From positions 186,001-250,000 of the forward strand of contig NZ_BMXY01000003.1 in the NCBI RefSeq assembly GCF_014651995.1: a stretch of DNA of 64,000 nt, in the 5' to 3' direction. The notes under the pieces were generated by a model. It saw only the letters and a program-made list of their open reading frames with translations. It did no database searches and was not told the DNA's origin. This stretch comes from Cognatilysobacter xinjiangensis (lineage in GTDB: Bacteria; Pseudomonadota; Gammaproteobacteria; Xanthomonadales; Xanthomonadaceae). Both the position numbers and the translations under genes were made by a program. Shown here in pieces: positions 6,144-15,277 of the stretch. Within the stretch, counting starts at the first letter, position 1, and every line of letters begins with the position of its first letter.

Positions 6144-7577
6144 ATGCCCCCGCTCCGTCGCCTGACCCTGGCCATCGCCGTTTCGCTGGCGTTCGCCGGC
6201 ACCGCGCATGCGCAGGACGCCGATCGCATGGCGCAGCTGGAGAAGCTCGTTGAGGCGCAGGCCGCCGAGCTGTCCGCGCTGCGGCAGAAGCTCGATGCGC
6301 AGTCGCAGGACATCGCCGAGCTGCGCGACCAAGTGCGGGCCGACCAGCTCGACTCGCTGCGGGGCGAAGGCGCCATCGCGCCGTCGATGCTCGGCAGCGC
6401 CGCGGCGGCGACCGGCATCGTCTCGGGTGCTGCCGCGCTGGACGCGCTCGATCCGATGGCCGCGGACCCGCAGGCCACCGGCGGTGGCGCGACGACCGCG
6501 TCCACCGGCCCGCAGGTGAATGCCGCGCAGGCCGCCGCGCCGAACAACGGCGCACCACCGACGCAGCCGGTCGGACAGGCGCCGACCGAAGAGAGCTCGC
6601 GCCCGCAGCTCGCGCAGATCTTCGAGCAGCCCGGCGTGCTCACGCCGCGCGGGCACTTCGTGCTCGAACCCTCGATGCAGGTCGGCTACTCCTCGAACGA
6701 CCGCGTCGCGCTGATCGGCTACACCGTCATCCCGGCGATCCTGATCGGCCTCATCGACGTGCGCCAGGTCAAGACGACCACCGTCACCGCCGCGCTCACC
6801 GGGCGCTTCGGGGTCACCAACCGCTTCGAGGTCGAAGCGAAGGTGCCGTACGTCTACAGCTACACCGACACGGTGAGCCGCGAGATCTTCACCGGCAGCG
6901 CCACCGACACCGCCTTCAACACCGAAGGCAGTGGCATCGGCGACGTCGAGGTGACCGCGCGCTACCAGTTCAACCGCGGCAGCCCCGACAGCGCGTACTG
7001 GGTCGGCTGGCTGCGCTACAAGTCGCGCACCGGCCGCGACCTGTTCGAGGTGGTGACCGACTGCGTGACGCGCTGCGTGGAGAACGCGACCGGCACCGGC
7101 CTGCCACTGGAATCGCCGACCGGCAGCGGCTTCGAATCGATCCAGCCGGGCCTGACCTGGCTGTACGCCTCCGACCCCGTGGTGTTCTTCGGCAGCTTCA
7201 GCTATCTGCACAACCTCGAGCGCAAGAACGTCTCGCGCACCGTGCTCACCGGCGCGCCGCCGGGCTTCCCGCAAACGACGACCGACCCGATCGGCGACCT
7301 CAAGGCCGGCGACGTGCTCGGCTTCAACGTCGGCCTGGGCCTCGCGCTCAACGAGAAGGCGGCGATCTCCATCGGCTACGACCACAGCTGGGTCGACCGC
7401 ACGGAGCAGAACGGCGAACCGTTGCCGGCCTCGGTGCGGGTGATGCTGGGCACGCTGCTGCTCGGCGGCTCCTACCGCTTCAACGACCACATGAGCCTCA
7501 ACGTCTCGCTCGGCGTCGGCGTCACCCGCGACACGCCGGACACCACGCTGATGGTGCGGCTGCCGATCACGTTCTAA
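6144..7577 (+). CDS. Coiled-coil plus outer-membrane barrel protein (FapF-like), locus 1
   Basis: 477 residues. Signal peptide (LTLAIAVSLAFAGTAHA), then a heptad-patterned coiled coil at about 28-70 (MAQLEKLVEAQAAELSALRQ and following), a Pro/Ala linker to about 160, and a beta-barrel made of alternating strands (FVLEPSMQVGYSSNDRV, GRFGVTNRFEVEAKVPYVYS, SIGYDHSWVDRT). The chain ends MVRLPITF, with the terminal Phe typical of BAM-inserted outer-membrane proteins. This is the architecture of FapF, the amyloid exporter whose N-terminal coiled coil gates the pore, although generic phenol-degradation-type porin families look similar. It probably exports the locus 1 subunits. Last gene of the locus. 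Confidence 0.8.
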   Translation: MPPLRRLTLAIAVSLAFAGTAHAQDADRMAQLEKLVEAQAAELSALRQKLDAQSQDIAELRDQVRADQLDSLRGEGAIAPSMLGSAAAATGIVSGAAALDALDPMAADPQATGGGATTASTGPQVNAAQAAAPNNGAPPTQPVGQAPTEESSRPQLAQIFEQPGVLTPRGHFVLEPSMQVGYSSNDRVALIGYTVIPAILIGLIDVRQVKTTTVTAALTGRFGVTNRFEVEAKVPYVYSYTDTVSREIFTGSATDTAFNTEGSGIGDVEVTARYQFNRGSPDSAYWVGWLRYKSRTGRDLFEVVTDCVTRCVENATGTGLPLESPTGSGFESIQPGLTWLYASDPVVFFGSFSYLHNLERKNVSRTVLTGAPPGFPQTTTDPIGDLKAGDVLGFNVGLGLALNEKAAISIGYDHSWVDRTEQNGEPLPASVRVMLGTLLLGGSYRFNDHMSLNVSLGVGVTRDTPDTTLMVRLPITF

Positions 7578-7592
7578 TCCCTGACATCGCAT

Positions 7593-7610
7593 CGGCCCGC
7601 GATCGGGCCG
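7593..7610 (+). terminator. Short GC hairpin after locus 1
   Basis: CGGCCCG (7593-7599), loop CGAT, CGGGCCG (7604-7610), located 15 bp after the barrel gene stop. There is no T-run, so rho-independent termination is doubtful; it may simply end or protect the locus 1 transcript before the convergent hydrolase gene. Confidence 0.35.
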
Positions 7611-7649
7611 GCCGCCGCGGTCGCGCTGCGTCCTCCGGTCGAACCGACG

Positions 7650-8507
7650 TTACGACGCAGCCCGTTCGCCGCGCAGGAAACCGCCGATCACCGCCGCGAC
7701 CTGCGCCGGGATCTCCATGTGCAGGTGGTGCCCGCCGTCGAGCCCCACGACCTCGGCATCGCGCAGGCAGGCCGCACGCGCGTCGCGTACATCGGCGGGG
7801 AAGAAGCGGAACGCGGGCACCGCGTGCACCAGCCGCACGGGACATTCGATCGCGGCGATCACGTCGCGCATCTGCGCCTCGCTCATGCGCACCGCGGTGG
7901 GCCGCGTGAGGCGTGCATCGCTGCGCCAGGCGTAACCGCCGTCGCCGGCCGGCGCGAGGCCGCGCTCGACGATCAGCCGTGCCGCGGGCTCGCCCAGGCC
8001 GCCGGCCTGCAGGCGCGCGCGCACCGCGAGGGCCACATCGGGAAACACACGACGACGCGCGCCGGCCGGCTCGGCCTGCGCCGCGAACGCCTCGCGCAGG
8101 CGCTGCGCGGTGCGGTCCTCGGCCTCGGTCAGCCCGCCGAGCGCTTCGATGAGCGCCAGCCGCGCCACGCGCTGCGGCGCGCCGGCGGCCACCAGCGTCG
8201 CGGTCGCGCCGCCCATCGAATGGCCGAGCAGCGAGAAGCGGGTCCAGCCCAGCGCATCGGCCGCGCTCAGCACCGCGCGGGCGGCATTGACCAGCGTGTA
8301 CTCGGCCGAGGCCGGCAGGTGTGCGCTGGCGCCGTGCCCGGGCAGGTCGAGCGCGACCAGGTCGAGGCCGTCGAGATGCGCCGACAGCGGCAGGAAGCTC
8401 GCCGCGTTGTCCAGCCAACCGTGCAGCGCGATCACCGGCGTGCCGCCATGGCCGAAGCGCAGCGCCGCCAGCCGCCCGAACGGCGTGTCGAGGTGGATCT
8501 CGCGCAT
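7650..8507 (-). CDS. Alpha/beta hydrolase
   Basis: 285 residues of the alpha/beta-hydrolase superfamily. Visible elements are the oxyanion segment ALHGWLDNAASF near residue 28, the nucleophile elbow LLGHSMGGA near residue 95, and a late His in DGGHHLHMEIP near 262; the acid is probably one of the Asp residues after the lid. It belongs to the general epoxide-hydrolase/esterase-like group, and the substrate cannot be predicted. It starts 1 bp after the hemH stop, so it is co-transcribed with hemH. Confidence 0.88.
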   Translation of the reverse strand: MREIHLDTPFGRLAALRFGHGGTPVIALHGWLDNAASFLPLSAHLDGLDLVALDLPGHGASAHLPASAEYTLVNAARAVLSAADALGWTRFSLLGHSMGGATATLVAAGAPQRVARLALIEALGGLTEAEDRTAQRLREAFAAQAEPAGARRRVFPDVALAVRARLQAGGLGEPAARLIVERGLAPAGDGGYAWRSDARLTRPTAVRMSEAQMRDVIAAIECPVRLVHAVPAFRFFPADVRDARAACLRDAEVVGLDGGHHLHMEIPAQVAAVIGGFLRGERAAS

Positions 8508-8508
8508 G

Positions 8509-9483
8509 TCAGGCGATCGCGTCGAGTTCGCGCCGCGCGATGTCGGCGATCACGCGCGCATGCGCCGGCGAGTCGTTGAGGCAGGGGATGTAGTTCATGC
8601 GACCGCCCGCCTGCGCGAACTCGTGCGCGAGCATCTCGCTGATTTCCTCGAGCGTCTCCAGGCAGTCGACCGCGAAGCCCGGGCAGGCCACGTCGACGTC
8701 GTGCACGCCGCGCGCGGCCAGCGACTGCAGCGTCGCCTGCGTCGACGGGCCGATCCACTTCTCCTTGCCGAACTGCGACTGGTAGGCCAGCGACCACTGG
8801 CGGTGCTCGAGCCCGAGCGCGTCGGCGATCGCCGCGGCCGAGGCCTCGCACTGGCGCTGGTAGGGGTCGCCGCCGCGGATCAGGCGTTCGGGGATGCCGT
8901 GGAACGAGAACAACAGGTGGCGATCGCCCGACAGGCCCTCGCGCCCGGCGCGGATGCTGTCGGCGACGGCGGCGACCCAGCCGGCGTCGAGGTGGTAGTC
9001 GGCCAGCACGCGCGGCCTGATCGCGTCCATGCGCGCGGCGACGTCCTCGATCGACGCGGTGGTGGTGGTCGAGTACTGCGGATACAGCGGCAGCACCAGG
9101 ATGCGCGCGTAGCCCTCGCCTTCCAGCTGCGCGAGCACGCCCTGCAGCGAGGGCCGGCGGTAGCGCATCGCCTCGACCACGCGCACGTCCGGCATCTCGG
9201 CCTGCACCGCGCGCGCCAGGCGCCGCGTGTACACCGCGAGCGGCGAGCCGCCGTCCTCGCCGTCGATCCAGATCGACGCGTACTTCTTCGCCACCGGGCC
9301 GCCGCGCAACGGCAGGATCACGAAGTGCAGCAGCGGGCACCACAGCCAGCGCGTCATCGACACCACGCGGTGGTCGTGCAGGAACTCGGACAGGTAGCGA
9401 CGCACGTCCGCCGGCGTCGGCGCATCCGGCGTGCCGAGGTTGGCGAGGACGAGGGCGGTGCGGGGCGCGGCGGTCATCGGCAT
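8509..9483 (-). CDS. hemH: Ferrochelatase
   Basis: Terminal haem-synthesis enzyme inserting Fe2+ into protoporphyrin IX. ATG 9483 gives 324 residues starting MPMTAAPRTALVLANLG, where the TALVLANLGTPD strand is the universal ferrochelatase N-terminus. Also visible are YPQYSTTTTAS near residue 130, the catalytic-His segment FSFHGIPERL near 195, YQSQFGKEKWIGPST and the CPGFAVDCLETLEEI C-terminal signature. A 21-codon upstream extension is possible but would add an Arg-rich tail absent from the family. First gene of the pair with the downstream hydrolase. Confidence 0.97.
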   Translation of the reverse strand: MPMTAAPRTALVLANLGTPDAPTPADVRRYLSEFLHDHRVVSMTRWLWCPLLHFVILPLRGGPVAKKYASIWIDGEDGGSPLAVYTRRLARAVQAEMPDVRVVEAMRYRRPSLQGVLAQLEGEGYARILVLPLYPQYSTTTTASIEDVAARMDAIRPRVLADYHLDAGWVAAVADSIRAGREGLSGDRHLLFSFHGIPERLIRGGDPYQRQCEASAAAIADALGLEHRQWSLAYQSQFGKEKWIGPSTQATLQSLAARGVHDVDVACPGFAVDCLETLEEISEMLAHEFAQAGGRMNYIPCLNDSPAHARVIADIARRELDAIA

Positions 9484-9632
9484 AGCATGACAGCGCCGCA
9501 CATGCGGGCGCAGCCGGGGCGACGGAATGCAGCGTCGTCGACGCACCGAGCGGCCGCGGCGCCGGCTACGGTTGCTTGATATTCATCCCGGCCTCACTAG
9601 CCTGAACCACCCGCCCTCTTCCGGTATCGACC

Positions 9633-10481
9633 ATGGCCCGTCTTCCCCGCCTGTCCGGCCTCGTCCTCGCGCTCGGCCTCGTCGTCGCCGCACCGGCCAT
9701 CGCCGGCCCGGCCGAGGACGAACGCGCGCGCAATTCGCTGCGCGTGCTGCAGGAGATCCGCGAGATTCCCGAGTCGTCGATCCCCGACAAGCTGCTCGAC
9801 GAGGCACGCGCGATCGTCGTGGTGCCCGACACGCTGAAGATCGGCCTCGTCGTCGGCGGCCGCCGCGGCCACGGCGTGATGGCGGTGAAGAATCCCGACG
9901 GCACCTGGTCGCAGCCGGCCTTCGTCAAGCTCACCGGCGGCTCGATCGGCTTCCAGGCCGGCCTGCAGTCCTCCGACATCGTGCTGGTGTTCCGCGGCGC
10001 GCGCGGCGTGGATTCGATCGTCAACGGCAAGGTGACGCTGGGCGCCGATGCGTCGGTTGCCGCGGGCCCCGTCGGCCGCAGCGCGGCGACGGCCACCGAC
10101 GGCCAGCTCAAGGCCGAGATCTGGTCGTGGTCGCGCGCGCGCGGCCTGTTCGCCGGCATCGCGCTCGACGGCGCGGCGCTGCAGGTCGACGACCAGGCCA
10201 ACCAGCTCGCCTACGGCGCCGGCACCACGCCGCGCATGATCTTCGAGGGCCGCGCGCGCAGCGCGCCGTCGACGGCACTGGTCGACTTCCGCGACGCACT
10301 GGAAGAAGCGACGGCCGCCGCGCGCGCCGAACGCGGCACCAGCGCGAACGTCGCCGTCGCCGCGCCCGTGCAGCCGAGCGGCCCTACGACGGTGCCGGTG
10401 GCCGCGCCGGTGGCCGCCGAGCCGGCGCCGCAGCCGTTCCAGGACGCCGAACCCGCGGTGAAAACCGAACCGCTGCCGTAA
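9633..10481 (+). CDS. Exported SYLF/Ysc84-domain protein
   Basis: 282 residues. Signal peptide (LSGLVLALGLVVAAPAIA), then a SYLF (DUF500/Ysc84) domain over about 30-220, a domain associated with lipid binding. Recognisable stretches are IPDKLLDEARAIVVVPDTLK, GFVVGGRRGHGVM-like GLVVGGRRGHGVMAVK, GGSIGFQAGLQSSDIVLVF and the SWSRARGLFAGIALDGAAL block. A Pro/Ala-rich tail of about 60 residues follows. Bacterial members are periplasmic or secreted with undefined roles. It is divergent from hemH and precedes tatA by 57 bp. Confidence 0.88.
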   Translation: MARLPRLSGLVLALGLVVAAPAIAGPAEDERARNSLRVLQEIREIPESSIPDKLLDEARAIVVVPDTLKIGLVVGGRRGHGVMAVKNPDGTWSQPAFVKLTGGSIGFQAGLQSSDIVLVFRGARGVDSIVNGKVTLGADASVAAGPVGRSAATATDGQLKAEIWSWSRARGLFAGIALDGAALQVDDQANQLAYGAGTTPRMIFEGRARSAPSTALVDFRDALEEATAAARAERGTSANVAVAAPVQPSGPTTVPVAAPVAAEPAPQPFQDAEPAVKTEPLP

Positions 10482-10538
10482 GTCCCGTACAGGGCGCTGC
10501 GTTATCCTGCGCGCTCTATTTTTCAAGCAGGCAGCGCC

Positions 10539-10772
10539 ATGGGCAGCTGGAGCCTTACCCACTGGTTGATCGTTCTGGTGATCGTCGTGCTGGTGTTCGG
10601 CACCAAGCGGCTCACCAGCGGCGCGCGTGACGTCGGCGAAGCCGTGCGCGAATTCAAGAAGGGCGTGCGCGGCGACGAGGAGGCCAAGCGCCTCGCCGAC
10701 GAGCGCCGCGACGAGGCCGCGACGCGCGAGCGCGACCGCGACGCCAGCGACGTCGACCGCGACCGTCGCTGA
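10539..10772 (+). CDS. tatA: Sec-independent translocase subunit TatA
   Basis: 77 residues: a single N-terminal membrane helix ([18 protein letters not shown]), the FGTKRL hinge, an amphipathic helix ([15 protein letters not shown]) and a charged tail. TatA oligomers form the variable-size passage for folded proteins exported through the twin-arginine pathway. First gene of a compact tatABC operon, 18 bp before tatB. Confidence 0.96.
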   Translation: MGSWSLTHWLIVLVIVVLVFGTKRLTSGARDVGEAVREFKKGVRGDEEAKRLADERRDEAATRERDRDASDVDRDRR

Positions 10773-10790
10773 GCCCCGGCGCGCGGCGCC

Positions 10791-11213
10791 ATGTTCGACA
10801 TCGGCTTTTCCGAGCTGCTGGTCGTCGCGCTGGTCGCGCTGATCGTGCTCGGCCCCGAGCGCCTGCCCAAGGCCGCGCGCATGGCCGGCCTGTGGGTACG
10901 CCGCGCGCGCGCGCAGTGGTACGCCGTGCGCAGCGAACTCGAGAACGAACTGGCCGACGAGGACATGCGCCGCAGCATCCTGCGCGCGCGCGAGGAGATG
11001 CGCGAGGCGCAGGACGCCCTGCGCGCCGATGGCGAGCGACTGCGCGCGCAACTGGATGATGCCGAGGCACGCATGGCGCGCCCGCCCGGCGTCGCCGAGC
11101 CCGAGCCGGCGACGCCCCGTGTCGACGACAGCGCGCTGCGCGCGCAGCAGGACGACGCCGAGCTGCGCATGACCGAGCCGTCCACCACGCCTTCGCCGCA
11201 TGAGCCGCGCTGA
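10791..11213 (+). CDS. tatB: Sec-independent translocase subunit TatB
   Basis: 140 residues. The N-terminal MFDIGFSELLVVALVALIVLGPERLP is the classical TatB membrane helix with the GPERLP hinge, followed by an amphipathic helix and a long charged, partly coiled tail. TatB with TatC forms the receptor that recognises twin-arginine signal peptides. Its 3' end overlaps the tatC start by 14 bp. Confidence 0.96.
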   Translation: MFDIGFSELLVVALVALIVLGPERLPKAARMAGLWVRRARAQWYAVRSELENELADEDMRRSILRAREEMREAQDALRADGERLRAQLDDAEARMARPPGVAEPEPATPRVDDSALRAQQDDAELRMTEPSTTPSPHEPR

Positions 11214-11943
11214 CGACGCGCTGCCGCCGCCGACCGGCGCGCCCCGCCTGCTCGACCACCTGATCGAGCTGCGCGCGCGGCTTTTGCGCGGCGCGGTCGG
11301 CGTCATCGTGGTGTTCGTCGCATTGATGCCGTTCGCGGCCGACATCTACACGCTGCTCGCGCATCCGCTGCTGAAAACGCTGCCGGGCTCGGGGCATCTG
11401 ATCGCCACCGATCCCGCGGGCGGCTTCTTCGTGCCGATGAAGCTCGCCTTCATGACCGCGCTGTTCGCCACCGCGCCCTGGCTGCTCTACCAGGCCTGGG
11501 CGTTCGTCGCGCCGGGGCTGTACCGCCAGGAAAAGCGCGTGGCGATGCCGCTCTTGGTATCGGCGGTCGGCCTGTTCTACCTGGGCTGCGCGTTCGCCTA
11601 CTTCGTGGTGCTGCCGGCCGCGTTCGGTTTCCTCGCCAAGTTCACCCCCGAGGTCGTTGCGCAGACGCCCGACATCGGCAAGTACCTCGACTTCGTACTG
11701 GTAATCTTCCTCGCCTTCGGCGCCAGCTTCGAGCTGCCCGTGGCCCTGGTGATCCTGGTGCTGCTGGGCTGGGTGACGCCGGCGCAGCTGCGCGAATGGC
11801 GCGGCTACGCGGTGGTCGGCATCTTCGTGGTCGCGGCGGTGATCACGCCGCCGGACGTGGTGTCGCAGCTGATGCTGGCGATACCGATGTGCCTGCTTTA
11901 CGAAGCGGGCATCCTCGCCTCGCGACTGGTGGCGAGGCGCTGA
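11200..11943 (+). CDS. tatC: Sec-independent translocase subunit TatC
   Basis: 247 residues with six predicted membrane segments. Family signatures are LLDHLIELRARLLRG near the N-terminus (the cytoplasmic LxHLxELRxRL motif), LYQAWAFVAPGLYRQEKR, the FGASFELPVALVILVLLG region and ITPPDVVSQLMLAIPMCLLYE. It is the core receptor and scaffold of the Tat translocon in the inner membrane. The gene overlaps tatB and is followed 3 bp later by a convergent membrane-protein gene. Confidence 0.97.
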   Translation: MSRADDALPPPTGAPRLLDHLIELRARLLRGAVGVIVVFVALMPFAADIYTLLAHPLLKTLPGSGHLIATDPAGGFFVPMKLAFMTALFATAPWLLYQAWAFVAPGLYRQEKRVAMPLLVSAVGLFYLGCAFAYFVVLPAAFGFLAKFTPEVVAQTPDIGKYLDFVLVIFLAFGASFELPVALVILVLLGWVTPAQLREWRGYAVVGIFVVAAVITPPDVVSQLMLAIPMCLLYEAGILASRLVARR

Positions 11944-11946
11944 GGC

Positions 11947-12822
11947 TCAGGCCTCGATGCCGTGGAAGGCGGGCGGCGCGGCCGCACCGCTGTGGCCCTC
12001 GCCGTCGCCGAGCATCTGCTTCCACGCGATGTACATCGCGCCGGTGATGGCCGGCATCAGCACCGCGGGCACCACGAGCTGCACGACGATCTCGGCGGCG
12101 AACAGGCCGGCCACCGAGCCGACGATGGCGGCGATCAGCAGCACCAGCACCTGCAGCACCACCACCGCGATCGCGAGCAGCACGAAGAACACCAGCATCG
12201 CCGGAAGATTGCGCAGGCAGGCGCGGAAGCTCGCGCCCATCGCGGCGAACGCGCCGCGCTCGGTGAACATCATGTCCGGCAGCGCGGTGAAGGTGAAGAA
12301 GCCGGTCAGCACGCCGACCACGATCGCGATCAGCAGCCACAGCATCATGCGCCGCAGCGGCAGCTCGGACACCAGCGCGGGATCGGGCTGCGCCTGGCCC
12401 TGCAGCTTCTGCAACGTTTCGGCCATGGATTCGATGCCGCTCGGGCCGATCAGCGCGAACAGCAGCACCATGAGCAGCATCACCGCGGCGATCTGCGGCA
12501 GCAGCGTGGCCAGAAGGCGCGGCGCCTTGCCTTCCTGCATGCCGCGCAGCAGGTGGCCCGGCGTGGCCGGGCGGCCGGCCTCGACCTCGCGCGCCGCGTA
12601 GACCATGCCGGCCAGCAGCAGCGGGCCGAGCAGGATCAGCGCGAACTGCAGCACCATCGCCAGCTCGACCGAGCGCTGCAGCGCGAGATTGGCGACCAGC
12701 CCGAGCAGGCCGAACAGCATGCCCAGGGTGCCGAGGCCGAGCGGCGAGCGTCGCAGCAGACGGAAGCCGGTGACGAGCCAGTCGGCGCCGGCGCTGGCGG
12801 GAACTTTGCGGATCTGTGTCAT
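11947..12822 (-). CDS. BPSS1780-type multi-pass membrane protein
   Basis: 291 residues starting MTQIRKVPASAGADWLVTGF; ATG 12822 is preferred to readings that extend into the upstream amidotransferase. The RKVPASAGADWL opening and repeated hydrophobic segments (about six to seven helices) match the BPSS1780 family of predicted inner-membrane proteins. A segment at about 148-205 (MMLWLLIAIVVGVLTGFFTF, then PDMMFTERGAFAAMGASF) is typical. Function unknown. It is co-directional with the upstream amidotransferase gene, 17 bp away, and convergent with tatC. Confidence 0.8.
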   Translation of the reverse strand: MTQIRKVPASAGADWLVTGFRLLRRSPLGLGTLGMLFGLLGLVANLALQRSVELAMVLQFALILLGPLLLAGMVYAAREVEAGRPATPGHLLRGMQEGKAPRLLATLLPQIAAVMLLMVLLFALIGPSGIESMAETLQKLQGQAQPDPALVSELPLRRMMLWLLIAIVVGVLTGFFTFTALPDMMFTERGAFAAMGASFRACLRNLPAMLVFFVLLAIAVVVLQVLVLLIAAIVGSVAGLFAAEIVVQLVVPAVLMPAITGAMYIAWKQMLGDGEGHSGAAAPPAFHGIEA

Positions 12823-12839
12823 GGAGGCGGTTTCCGGGT

Positions 12840-13559
12840 TCAGGCGCGGCGGCGGGCGAAACCGACGAAGCGGCGCAGCACGCGGCGCGCATGCGGGGTG
12901 GCGCTGACAGCGCGCTCGGTGGACGTCGCGCACAGGCCCTCGCCGTGCAGCGCGTCGCGGCGCGCACGCACGTAGCCGCGCATGTGGGTGGTACTGAATT
13001 CGGGATGGAACTGCACGCCCCAGACCGCGTCGCGCCAACGGTAGGCGTGCACGGGATCGTGCCCGGAGCGCGCCAGCAGCGTGGCGCCCTCGGGCACCTT
13101 CAGCACCGACTGCAGGTGCGTGGCCTGCGCGGCGAAACGCTCCGGCAGGCCGGAGAACAGCGGATCGTCGTTGGACGACGCGAGGCGCTCGACCTCGACG
13201 GTGCCCATCTCGCGGCCGCGCGGATGCCAGCCCACCTCGCCGCCGAGCGCGTGGGCGATCAGCTGGTGGCCGTAGCAGATGCCCAGCAGCGGCAGCCCGG
13301 CCTGCGCGGCCTCGCCCAGCCATGCGGCGGTGCGCTCGCTCCAGTCGTGGCGGTCGGTGACCATCGCGCCCGAGCCGGTGACGATCACGCCGGCGAAACC
13401 GTCCCGCGAGGGCAGCGCATCGCCGCGCTCGACGTCCACCACCACCGCGGCATCGCGCGGCAGGCCAGCCGCCGTGCGGATCCAGTGCGGGAAGCCGCCG
13501 TGGCGGCGCATCGAGGCGACCGGCTGGCCGGTTTCGAGGATGAGGAAGTGTGGGGTCAC
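12840..13559 (-). CDS. Class I glutamine amidotransferase (GMP-synthase-like)
   Basis: 239 residues of stand-alone GATase class I. The catalytic Cys is in the nucleophile elbow LLGICYGHQLIAHALGG near residue 95, and the His/Glu pair is in WGVQFHPEFSTTHMRGY near residue 182. VIVTGSGAMVTDRHDW matches the GATase1 entry motif. Such proteins hydrolyse glutamine or gamma-glutamyl conjugates; the acceptor partner is not encoded next to it. ATG 13559 is divergent from glyQ, leaving about 165 bp for both promoters. Confidence 0.9.
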   Translation of the reverse strand: MTPHFLILETGQPVASMRRHGGFPHWIRTAAGLPRDAAVVVDVERGDALPSRDGFAGVIVTGSGAMVTDRHDWSERTAAWLGEAAQAGLPLLGICYGHQLIAHALGGEVGWHPRGREMGTVEVERLASSNDDPLFSGLPERFAAQATHLQSVLKVPEGATLLARSGHDPVHAYRWRDAVWGVQFHPEFSTTHMRGYVRARRDALHGEGLCATSTERAVSATPHARRVLRRFVGFARRRA

Positions 13560-13724
13560 GTTCGCGGGCCGGCGGATCGTTCGCGCGGAGCCGTCGCCGC
13601 CCGGATCGGGCGTTCGACCCGATGTGCCGGAATCGCCGCCGCAGGCCGGATGACGGCCGGAAAATAGGTGGAAAAACGCGTGGCTATACTAGCCGGCTTT
13701 CCGCGCGCCCACACGGAACGCAGC

Positions 13725-14633
13725 ATGCCGGCCCCCACGTTCCAGCAACTCATCCAGCGCCTCAACGCCTTCTGGGGCGAACAGGGGTGCGTGCTCATCC
13801 AGCCGCTCGACCTCGAGGTCGGCGCCGGCACCTTCCATCCCGCGACGTTCCTGCGCGCGCTCGGCCCGGAGCCGTGGAACGCGGCCTACGTGCAGCCGTG
13901 TCGCCGCCCCACCGACGGCCGCTACGGCGAGAACCCGAACCGACTGCAGCGCTACTACCAGTACCAGGTGGTGATGAAGCCGTCGCCGCCGAACATCGTC
14001 GAGCTCTACTTCGACTCGCTGAAGGCGCTCGGCGTCGACCCGCAGGTGCACGACCTGCGCCTGGTCGAGGACAACTGGGAATCGCCGACGCTCGGCGCCT
14101 GGGGGCTGGGCTGGGAGGTCTGGCTCAACGGCATGGAAGTCACGCAGTTCACCTACTTCCAGCAGGCCGGCGGCCTGGAATGCCGCCCGGTGCTCGGCGA
14201 GATCACCTACGGCCTCGAGCGCCTGTGCATGTACCTGCAGAATGTCGACAACGTGTTCGACCTGGTGTGGACGATCGGCCCCGACGGCACGCCCGTCACC
14301 TACCGCGACGTCTATCACCAGAACGAGGTCGAGCAGAGCACGTACAACTTCGAGCACGCCGACGTCGCCGAGCTGTTCCACCGCTTCGACGCCTGCGAGG
14401 CCGAGGCGGTGAAGCTCACCGAGCTCGGGCTGCCGCTGCCGGCCTACGAGCAGGTCTGCAAGGCCAGCCACAGCTTCAACATGCTCGACGCGCGCCGCGC
14501 GATCAGCGTCACCGAGCGCCAGCGCTACATCCTGCGCGTGCGAAAGCTGGCGCAGGGCGTCGCGCAGGCCTACCACGCGCAGCGCGAGAAGCTCGGCTTC
14601 CCGGGGCTGAAGACCACGGCGGAAACCGCATGA
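13725..14633 (+). CDS. glyQ: Glycyl-tRNA synthetase alpha subunit
   Basis: 302 residues beginning [20 protein letters not shown], the standard start and length for GlyQ; a longer reading from 13668 would add an unlikely leader. The catalytic class II core is evident: [44 protein letters not shown], and the [19 protein letters not shown] block. It forms the alpha2beta2 enzyme charging tRNA-Gly together with glyS. Unusually, a glutathione-S-transferase gene sits between the subunit genes, joined by ATGA overlaps at both ends. Confidence 0.97.
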   Translation: MPAPTFQQLIQRLNAFWGEQGCVLIQPLDLEVGAGTFHPATFLRALGPEPWNAAYVQPCRRPTDGRYGENPNRLQRYYQYQVVMKPSPPNIVELYFDSLKALGVDPQVHDLRLVEDNWESPTLGAWGLGWEVWLNGMEVTQFTYFQQAGGLECRPVLGEITYGLERLCMYLQNVDNVFDLVWTIGPDGTPVTYRDVYHQNEVEQSTYNFEHADVAELFHRFDACEAEAVKLTELGLPLPAYEQVCKASHSFNMLDARRAISVTERQRYILRVRKLAQGVAQAYHAQREKLGFPGLKTTAETA

Positions 14634-15277
14634 TCCTGATCGGCCTGCTGGATTCGCCGTTCACCCGGCGCGTCGCCATCGCCCTGGCGCTGCGCGGCAT
14701 CGCGTTCGAGCACCGCGCCTGGTCGGTCGGCGCGGACTTCGACCGCATCCGCGAGTACTCCCCGCTCGGCCGCGTGCCGGTGCTGGTGTTCGACGACGGC
14801 GAGGTGCTGATGGAGTCGTCCTCCATCCTCGACTGGATCGAGCACGAGACCGACGGCGATGCGCTGCTGCCCGCCGCGGGCCGCGAACGCCGCGAGGCGA
14901 TGCGGCTGATGGGCCTCGCCAGCGGCGCGGCCGACCGCGGCGTCGCGATGGTGCTCGAGCGCCTGTTCCATGCCGAGGACAAGCGCTCCAACGCGCTGCT
15001 CGCGCGCAGCCTGACCCAGATCGAGGGTGCGATGACCGCGCTCGACGCCGCCTGCGCGGCGCGCGACGGGCAGTGGCTCGTTACCGACGCGATGACGCTC
15101 GCCGACATCACCGTCGCCTGCTACACGACCTATCTGAAGGACGCCGTGCCGCTGGAGCTCTCGCGCTGGCCGGCGCTCGCCGCGTTCGTCGCGCGCTGCG
15201 AGGCCCTCGACGTCTTCCGGGCGCATTACGCGCCGTTCTACCTGCCGCAGCCCAAGGGCGCGAAGGACCCCGCATGA
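14630..15277 (+). CDS. Glutathione S-transferase family protein
   Basis: 215 residues with an N-terminal thioredoxin-like domain ([20 protein letters not shown], with SPF at the usual catalytic position, then [20 protein letters not shown] containing the cis-Pro and the ES glutathione-binding pair) and a C-terminal helical domain with the N-capping motif in [14 protein letters not shown]. Both start and stop overlap glyQ and glyS by 4 bp, so it must be translated from the same mRNA. Whether it detoxifies substrates or has a structural role is not evident. Confidence 0.9.
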   Translation: MILIGLLDSPFTRRVAIALALRGIAFEHRAWSVGADFDRIREYSPLGRVPVLVFDDGEVLMESSSILDWIEHETDGDALLPAAGRERREAMRLMGLASGAADRGVAMVLERLFHAEDKRSNALLARSLTQIEGAMTALDAACAARDGQWLVTDAMTLADITVACYTTYLKDAVPLELSRWPALAAFVARCEALDVFRAHYAPFYLPQPKGAKDPA